Source: an uncultured Pelagibacteraceae bacterium
GTDB taxonomy: Bacteria; Pseudomonadota; Alphaproteobacteria; Pelagibacterales; Pelagibacteraceae
NCBI GenBank assembly: GCA_902571095.1
Contig: CACGAV010000007.1
Location: forward strand, 1-47,301
Length of the DNA: 47,301 nucleotides
Direction: 5' to 3'
In this document: in pieces, positions 41,669 to 47,301 of the stretch
Numbering within the stretch: the stretch's first letter is position 1
Layout: every line of letters starts with the position of its first letter
Notes under the pieces: generated by a model
What the model was told of the DNA's origin: nothing
Seen by the model: only the letters and a program-made list of their open reading frames with translations
The model's database searches: none
Position numbers and translations under genes: made by a program

Positions 41669-43476
41669 CTTTTTTTCCTTCTTACCCACACTGTTTTTCC
41701 TAAAGACTTAACCGTTTTTTTACTCGGTTTTACTAATATCTTTGAACTTTTTTTGGTATTTAAATTCGCTTTTTTTTCGTCAAATCCATTTGAAATTTTT
41801 TTATAACTTTCAAATTGGTTTATTAATTTTTTATTTTTATTAAACAGATGTATTTTATATTCTGGTATTATTAAGTTGCTGTCTGAACTTATTTGTATTT
41901 TAAATTTATATTTTTTTTCAAAAAAGTTGACTTCATTTTTAAAAAATAATTTTAAAAAAAGATTTACTTTGTCGGGAACATAAGCTTCAATTGTCTTAGT
42001 TTTATTTGAAAAAGCTAACATTTCAATTTTTTTTATAATTTTTTGCGCGAAAGAGTCTATTGATAGATTTGTTTCCCATTTAATTGAGCTTTCTCTGAGT
42101 CTTTGCCTAGTCATTTCTAGTAACCCGAAATTGCTAATTCTTCCAACTTGAATTCTCGCTCTATCTAATTTAAGTTTGTCTTTTATCTTTCTCTCAACTA
42201 TTCTTTTATTATGAAAATTCATCATATCTATAAAATCAACCACAATTAGACCTGAGAGATCTCTTATTTTAATTTGTCTAGCAATTTCTTCTGCCGCCTC
42301 TACATTTGTATTTAATGCAGTTTTTTCAATGTTAACTTGTTTTGTTGATTGACCAGAATTGACATCTATCGCTACTAGAGCTTCTGTAGGATTTATAACC
42401 AGGTAACCACCTGATTTTAATTTTACAACAGGTTCAAATATCTTACTTAAGTCTTTTTCAATGCCTGCGCTATGAAACAAGGGAATTTTTCCTCTATACT
42501 TTTTTACATATTTTGAATTTCTTGGCATAAATTCTTTCATGAAAGTTTTTGCTTTTTGATAACCTTCATTTCCCTCAATATGAATATAGCGTGTCTCGTT
42601 ATCATACATATCTCTTATGGCTCTTTTAATCACATCTCCTTCCTCGTGAATTAGATACGGGGCAGTTGAGTTAATTGCATTATTTTTAATATTTTCCCAA
42701 AGAGAAATTGTATTTTGTAAATCATTATTTATATCATTTCTCGTTTTCCTTGCTCCTGCTGTCCTAACTATCAGGCCCATATTTTCTGGTATCTCAATAT
42801 TTCTCAGAATTTCTCGAATTCTTCTTCTATCTTCAAAATTAAAAATTTTTCTAGAAATACCCCCGCCTTTTGAAGTGTTTGGCATGAGAACAATATATTT
42901 TCCCGCTAGAGACAAAAAAGTAGTTAGGGCAGCTCCTTTTTGTCCTCTTTCTTCTTTAATTACTTGTATCAAAATTACTTGTCCAGGTCTTACAACTTCT
43001 TGAATTTTATATTTTCTGACTCCATATCTATTTTTTAATTTTTCTCTTATATTGTCATTTTGATTTTCACCTGTAGATTTTAATCCATTATCTGAGTTTT
43101 CAGCACTAGAACTTATGTTTTGATTTTCTTCTTGATTATCTTTATTAGGTTCATCTTTATCTTCATTTTTTTCTTTTAAATCTTCTCTAATTTTTTCTTC
43201 TGCTTTTTTTAACTCTTCTTTATCCTCTTTGGGTATTTGATAATAATCTGATTGAATATCATTAAATGCTAGAAAACCGTGGCGCTCCCTACCGTAATCT
43301 ATGAAAGCCGCTTGAAGAGATGGCTCAACCCTACTGACTTTGCCAAGATAAATATTGCTCTTTAAATTTAAACTATTTTTGTTTTCAGATTCGTATTCTT
43401 CAATATTTGCGTCTGATTTAAGTACAACTCTAGTTTCTTCTGGATGCGAAGCATCGATATATAAATTTTTGTCCAT
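41665..43476 (-). CDS. rne: Ribonuclease E/G family endoribonuclease without a zinc-link motif
   Basis: 603 residues. An S1 RNA-binding domain starts with [22 protein letters not shown] (residues 41-62), interrupted by a highly charged insertion (about 85-145), and resumes at [23 protein letters not shown]. The catalytic DNase I-like part has [12 protein letters not shown] and [11 protein letters not shown], the two metal-binding Asp sites. After [17 protein letters not shown]. coli RNase E has CPxCxG; here the chain continues [12 protein letters not shown] with no Cys. The family normally uses those cysteines to bind zinc and hold the tetramer. The C-terminus is short and basic, with no long degradosome scaffold visible. 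It processes mRNA and stable RNA. Confidence 0.93.
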   Translation of the reverse strand: MDKNLYIDASHPEETRVVLKSDANIEEYESENKNSLNLKSNIYLGKVSRVEPSLQAAFIDYGRERHGFLAFNDIQSDYYQIPKEDKEELKKAEEKIREDLKEKNEDKDEPNKDNQEENQNISSSAENSDNGLKSTGENQNDNIREKLKNRYGVRKYKIQEVVRPGQVILIQVIKEERGQKGAALTTFLSLAGKYIVLMPNTSKGGGISRKIFNFEDRRRIREILRNIEIPENMGLIVRTAGARKTRNDINNDLQNTISLWENIKNNAINSTAPYLIHEEGDVIKRAIRDMYDNETRYIHIEGNEGYQKAKTFMKEFMPRNSKYVKKYRGKIPLFHSAGIEKDLSKIFEPVVKLKSGGYLVINPTEALVAIDVNSGQSTKQVNIEKTALNTNVEAAEEIARQIKIRDLSGLIVVDFIDMMNFHNKRIVERKIKDKLKLDRARIQVGRISNFGLLEMTRQRLRESSIKWETNLSIDSFAQKIIKKIEMLAFSNKTKTIEAYVPDKVNLFLKLFFKNEVNFFEKKYKFKIQISSDSNLIIPEYKIHLFNKNKKLINQFESYKKISNGFDEKKANLNTKKSSKILVKPSKKTVKSLGKTVWVRRKKS

Positions 43477-43652
43477 GTTAAATAAAACCTATTCATAAAT
43501 TTTTGTTTAAATTGTTCAATAGTTTGTTGAAAATTAGTTAATCTCATTAAAAACATTATACATTTTTTTTGAAATTATTAAATGAGAATTTTAAGTAAGC
43601 TTTTGCCTTAAGATAGCCAAAATATATGATTTTACTTAAATTAAGGACATAA

Positions 43653-46004
43653 ATGAAAAATATTTATTCAGGAATAATTAGAATAATCTTTATAGGTTTT
43701 TTATTAGCTATTTTTTTAATTTTTTCAGCTTTTTGGTATTTTTCCCATGGGTTGCCAAGTTTAAAAAAACTATCTGTTTACGAACCATCTGTTCTAAGCA
43801 GAGTATATGATGACTCAGGTAAATTAGTTGCCGAGTACTCTTTAGAAAAAAGACTTTTTATTCCAATCAATTCTATACCAGAAAAGGTTATAAATTCTTT
43901 TTTATCTGCTGAGGACAAAAACTTTTTTAACCACCCTGGTGTAGATGCTCGTGGTGTTACAAGAGCTGTTCTAAATAATATTGAAAATATTATTTTGAAT
44001 AAAAGACTTGAAGGTGCATCTACAATAACACAACAGGTTGCAAAAAATTTTTTATTAACAAATGAAGTTTCTTTAAGAAGAAAAATTAGAGAAGCAATTC
44101 TGGCATTTAGAATAGAGAAAGCTTATACCAAAAAAAGAATTTTAGAACTTTATTTAAATGAAATTTATTTGGGCCAAGGGACTTATGGTGTAGCATCTGC
44201 GAGTTTAGAGTATTTTAATAAGTCTGTAAAAGAGCTGAATTATAATGAGGCTGCATTACTAGCAGCATTACCCAAGGCTCCTAGCAAGTATAATCCATAT
44301 AAGTCAATTTCATTAGCAAAAATTAGAAGAGATTTAGTTCTTAAAAACTTAAATGAAAATGGCTATATATCTAACTCTGAATACAAAAAGTTTGTAAATG
44401 AAAAAATTAAACTAAATAAAAGACAAATTTTTCTAATAGAGGAAGCCAAATCTTATACTGAAGAAATAAGGAGAATTGTAAAAAATGATTATGGATTTGA
44501 AAAATTATACTCCGAAGGCTTGTCAATAAGCACACCCCTCAATGGAAGGTATCAAATTTCCGCGCTTAATGCTTTAAGGGAAGGCATAGAAGCCTATGAT
44601 AGACGTAGAGGGTGGAGAGGACCAATAACTAATAAATTTAAAAATATAAATTGGGAAAAAAAAATAGATAATCTTGAGATCGATGAGACATTAAAATGGG
44701 ATATAGCAGAAGTAATTGAAGTAAATAAAAACATTTCAAAAATAAAATTAATTAAACAAGAAAAAATTCACAATATTTTCTTCAAAGGATTATCATGGAC
44801 AAGAAAAGAAAATTTTAATCAATTATTTAATGTGGGTGATTTAATATTCGTCAAAAGAAAAAAGGATAATTTTCAGTTAAAGCAGTTACCATTGGTCAAT
44901 GGAAGTATAGTTGTGATGAACCCTCATTCTGGAAAAGTAAAAGCTTTAGTTGGTGGATACAGTTTTGTATCAAGTGAATTTAATCGGGCAACCCAAGCAA
45001 AAAGACAACCTGGGTCTGCTTTTAAACCGATAGTTTATGCATCTGCATTAGAAAATGGGTATTTGCCAAATTCTATAATTTTAGATGCTCCTTTTGTAAG
45101 TGAACAAGGGGTTGGGTTAAAAAATTGGAAGCCAGAAAATTATGGTAAAAAATTTTATGGTCCCTCTACATTAAGAATAGGCATTGAAAAGTCTCGTAAC
45201 TTAATGACTGTAAGAGTAGCTCAAAATTTAGGATTTAAAAAAATTTCTGATATTTCAAAAAATTTAGGTGTTTATAAAAAAGTCCCAGAGCTTTTGTCAG
45301 TTTCATTAGGGTCAAATGAAACTACATTGTTAAAATTAACTAATGCTTACTGTTCATTTGTCAATGGAGGAAAAAAGGTTAGCCCCATATTAATAAACAG
45401 AATTCAAGACAGGAGAGGAAAGACTATATTTAATTCTGAGAAAAGAAATTGTGATGGTTGCCAAATAGTAAGCTTATCTTCTGAGGACACAAGTCCACCA
45501 AAAATTATTGATAACAAAAGTCAAGTTTTAAGTGAAGAGACAGCGTACCAAATTACCTCAATGCTGCAAGGAGTTGTAAAAAGAGGAACAGGTAAAAAAT
45601 TAAATAAACTTAATGTTCCTATTGTAGGAAAAACTGGAACTACAAATGACAATTTTGATGCTTGGTTTATTGGTTCTACTTCAGATTTGACCATAGGTGT
45701 TTACATTGGCTATGATGAACCTAAAACATTAGGCAAGTATGAGACCGGGGCAAAAGCTGCTTTACCAATATTTAAAAAATTTATAGAGAATGCTCTTTAC
45801 AAAGAAGAAATTAAACCTTTTAAAGTACCAAAAACTATAAACTTTTTTTCTATAGATTATACAAGCGGAAAAAACACCGAGTTTAATGCCCCGAACTCTA
45901 TTATTGAAGCTTTCAAGGAAGATAACTTGGAACAAATTAAATCAAATAATTTAAATTTTGGAAAAAAACGTGATAAATTGATAAAGTTTATGAGATTCTA
46001 TTAA
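43653..46004 (+). CDS. mrcA: Penicillin-binding protein 1A (bifunctional transglycosylase/transpeptidase)
   Basis: 783 residues. A signal anchor occupies about residues 7-30. The GT51 glycosyltransferase domain contains SAEDKNFFNHPGVDARGV near 87-104 and EGASTITQQVAKNFLL near 123-138. An OB-like middle region (about 330-415) typical of PBP1A follows. The transpeptidase has RQPGSAFKPIVYAS near 453-466 (SxxK), SRNLMTVRVA (SxN) and VGKTGTTNDNFDAWF near 654-668 (KTG). It polymerises and cross-links peptidoglycan in the periplasm. A Shine-Dalgarno AAGGA precedes the ATG. It lies divergent from rne, and prfB begins on its stop codon (TAATG). Confidence 0.96.
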   Translation: MKNIYSGIIRIIFIGFLLAIFLIFSAFWYFSHGLPSLKKLSVYEPSVLSRVYDDSGKLVAEYSLEKRLFIPINSIPEKVINSFLSAEDKNFFNHPGVDARGVTRAVLNNIENIILNKRLEGASTITQQVAKNFLLTNEVSLRRKIREAILAFRIEKAYTKKRILELYLNEIYLGQGTYGVASASLEYFNKSVKELNYNEAALLAALPKAPSKYNPYKSISLAKIRRDLVLKNLNENGYISNSEYKKFVNEKIKLNKRQIFLIEEAKSYTEEIRRIVKNDYGFEKLYSEGLSISTPLNGRYQISALNALREGIEAYDRRRGWRGPITNKFKNINWEKKIDNLEIDETLKWDIAEVIEVNKNISKIKLIKQEKIHNIFFKGLSWTRKENFNQLFNVGDLIFVKRKKDNFQLKQLPLVNGSIVVMNPHSGKVKALVGGYSFVSSEFNRATQAKRQPGSAFKPIVYASALENGYLPNSIILDAPFVSEQGVGLKNWKPENYGKKFYGPSTLRIGIEKSRNLMTVRVAQNLGFKKISDISKNLGVYKKVPELLSVSLGSNETTLLKLTNAYCSFVNGGKKVSPILINRIQDRRGKTIFNSEKRNCDGCQIVSLSSEDTSPPKIIDNKSQVLSEETAYQITSMLQGVVKRGTGKKLNKLNVPIVGKTGTTNDNFDAWFIGSTSDLTIGVYIGYDEPKTLGKYETGAKAALPIFKKFIENALYKEEIKPFKVPKTINFFSIDYTSGKNTEFNAPNSIIEAFKEDNLEQIKSNNLNFGKKRDKLIKFMRFY

Positions 46005-47099
46005 TGGACGATTTTGAAAAAAATATTCAATTATCAATAAAATCCCTATCTAATATCCGGGGGTATCTTTGATGGAAATAAAATAAAAGAAAAAATTTCT
46101 TCATTAGATCAAGAAATACTAAAAAAAAATTTCTGGAAAGACCAAAATAATTCAAAAAAAGTTTTAAAAGAAAAAAAATTTTTAGAAAATATCTTTAATT
46201 TTTATAACTCAACAACAAATGAGATCGATAATTTAAAAGATCTTTACGAACTTGCTCTTGAAGAAAATGACAATCAAACAATAAATGATTGTTTAAAAAA
46301 AATATTAAAATTATTAGCAGCAATTAAACAATTTGAAATAAAGTGTTTTTTATCGGGAGAAAACGACAATTTAGATATTTATCTGGAAATTCATGCTGGT
46401 GCCGGCGGTACCGAAAGTCAAGATTGGGCTGAAATGTTAAGAAGAATGTACCTCAAATGGTTTGATAAAAGAAATTTTAGATATGAGATGATAAGCGAAC
46501 ACAAAGGAGATGAGGCTGGAATAAAATCCAGTATTTTGAGAATAGTTGGTGAAAATTTATATGGATTAATGAAAAAAGAGTCAGGAGTACATAGATTGGT
46601 GAGAATTTCTCCTTTCGACTCTGGTGCTAGAAGGCATACAAGTTTTGCAAGTGTTTGGGTTTATCCTTGTGTAGATGAAAATATTGATATTACTTTTGAA
46701 GAAAAAGATATTCGTATAGATACTTACAGGTCGAGTGGGGCGGGAGGACAGCATGTAAATACTACAGACAGCGCAGTAAGGATTACGCACTTACCTACTA
46801 AAATAGTAGTCCAATGCCAAAATGAAAGATCACAACATAAAAACAAAGAAACTTGTTATAAAATGTTAAAAGCACGACTTTATGAGCACGAAATTCAAAA
46901 AAGAGAAGATAAAAATAAAAAGGAGCTAGATTCAAAGACGGATATAGGATGGGGATATCAAATTAGATCGTATGTTTTGCAACCATATAGACTAGTTAAA
47001 GATTTAAGATATAGCATTGAAGACACAAACCCAGACTCGGTATTAAATGGCAATATTGATAAATTTATAGAAGGATCAATATTTAGAACAAAGAATTAA
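46004..47099 (+). CDS. prfB: Peptide chain release factor 2, with programmed +1 frameshift
   Basis: RF2 of about 364 residues made from two frames: 46004-46069, then 46071-47099. The first 22 codons (MDDFEKNIQLSIKSLSNIRG and YL) end at an in-frame TGA at 46070. A +1 shift at CTT-TGA continues as DGNKIKEKISSL. Later motifs are IHAGAGGTESQDWAEML near residues 130-146 and SSGAGGQHVNTTDSAVRITH with the catalytic GGQ. RF2 recognises UGA and UAA stops and triggers peptide release. The frameshift makes synthesis depend on RF2 level. The gene starts on the mrcA stop (TAATG). Confidence 0.95.
46055..46072 (+). other. Programmed +1 frameshift signal of prfB
   Basis: The sequence ATCCGGGGGTATCTTTGA holds the known prfB elements: a Shine-Dalgarno-like GGGGG three bases before the slip codon, the slippery CTT, and the in-frame TGA at 46070-46072. 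E. coli uses AGGGGGTATCTTTGAC. When RF2 is scarce, the ribosome pauses at TGA, slips by +1 and reads GAT. Reading through restores the frame that runs to the GGQ domain. Confidence 0.95.
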
Positions 47100-47301
47100 T
47101 GAAAAAGACACTATTTTCGATAATATTTTTTTTAGGATTTATAATTTTATTGTCAGTATCATACCTCACTTTTTTCGGGCATGAGACAGATAAATTTAAT
47201 AAAATTGTAAAATCTGAAATAAACAAATCAAATTCAAATATAAGTTTAGATTTTGAAAAAATATCAATTAAACTAGACCCAATAAATCTTAAATTATTTA
47301 T
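47099..47301 (+). CDS. Membrane-anchored protein, N-terminal part (runs off window)
   Basis: The frame starts on the prfB stop (TAATG) and is open to the window end, giving 67 residues. It has one hydrophobic segment (about 5-25, LFSIIFFLGFIILLSVSYLT) after a basic start. An extracytoplasmic domain then begins (FDKFNK-like, FEKISIKLDPINLKLF). A single anchor followed by short alternating beta-like segments resembles AsmA/YhdP-type proteins, which often follow mrcA-prfB in some alphaproteobacteria. The visible part is too short to be sure of the family. Confidence 0.45.
   Translation, partial: MKKTLFSIIFFLGFIILLSVSYLTFFGHETDKFNKIVKSEINKSNSNISLDFEKISIKLDPINLKLF

Noticed and set aside
43368-43556. 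A 62-residue frame on the - strand crossing the rne start
   Set aside because: Low-complexity Asn/Gln/Lys/Leu sequence in another frame of rne and its leader; no conserved feature.
46434-47099. A 221-residue frame that looks like a truncated release factor gene
   Set aside because: It is the second part of full-length prfB. The frame extends upstream to 46071 and joins the 46004 start through the programmed frameshift, so it is neither a pseudogene nor a separate gene.

Overview
The window looks like a chromosome segment from an AT-rich, streamlined marine alphaproteobacterium, most probably SAR11/Pelagibacterales. The pointers are low GC with A/T-ending codons, 0-10 nt gaps or short overlaps between most genes, a tandem glycine riboswitch in front of gcvT, a TRAP transporter, an AcuI-type acrylyl-CoA reductase, a single HU gene, and the alphaproteobacterial orders aroQ-accB-accC and rne/mrcA/prfB. 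No rRNA, tRNA, insertion sequence, prophage or CRISPR array was recognised. Nothing suggests recent transfer, and this is core genome rather than an island.

Layout. 1-6.9 kb: the 3' part of prpD (methylcitrate cycle), an anchored SGNH hydrolase, a TerC protein, a three-gene TRAP transporter (dctP, dctQ, dctM) with a hairpin between dctP and dctQ, then three leftward small genes (unknown, DoxX, TPR). 6.9-9.6 kb: guaB-guaA, with an IMP dehydrogenase that lacks its CBS domains. 9.6-12.8 kb: 5-oxoprolinase pxpA divergent from pxpB-pxpC-EamA exporter over a 37-bp shared promoter. 12.9-21.1 kb: a tandem glycine riboswitch, then seven tightly packed genes: gcvT-gcvH-gcvP followed by an FAD oxidoreductase, DUF1365, cyclopropane fatty acid synthase and a DUF3833 lipoprotein. 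21.1-25.5 kb: SDR, TspO, a FOXRED1-like oxidoreductase, a Yip1-type membrane protein, a tiny CxxC protein, hisI, folE. 25.5-31.6 kb: acuI-lysR, bactofilin, a rhomboid protease overlapping a site-2 protease, HU, amtB. 31.6-37.4 kb: Bcp peroxiredoxin, a glycosyltransferase-like protein, rhodanese, a DsbA/NahD-like protein, an ABA4-like membrane protein, recX, a small membrane peptide, cysQ, a DUF3553 protein, mnmA. 37.4-37.6 kb: a GC-rich structured RNA candidate. 37.6-43.5 kb: a membrane protein, a 27-residue very basic peptide, accC-accB-aroQ, thiS-thiG and RNase E/G. 43.6-47.3 kb: mrcA, prfB (with its programmed frameshift) and the start of a membrane-anchored protein.

The most interesting signals are: (i) the apparently unidentified structured RNA at about 37.44-37.63 kb, whose G-U pairs indicate the + strand; (ii) the 27-residue peptide with 16 Lys/Arg at 38.33-38.42 kb; (iii) a membrane-lipid methylation cluster that appears to sit in the glycine-riboswitch operon; (iv) hairpins abutting or covering the start sites of dctQ and amtB; (v) simplified core enzymes (IMPDH without CBS domains, RNase E without the zinc-link); and (vi) convergent genes that almost always abut or overlap at their stop codons, leaving no room for terminators. 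No intergenic stretch exceeds 300 bases. Functional assignments rest on recognising family motifs by eye; no database search was run.
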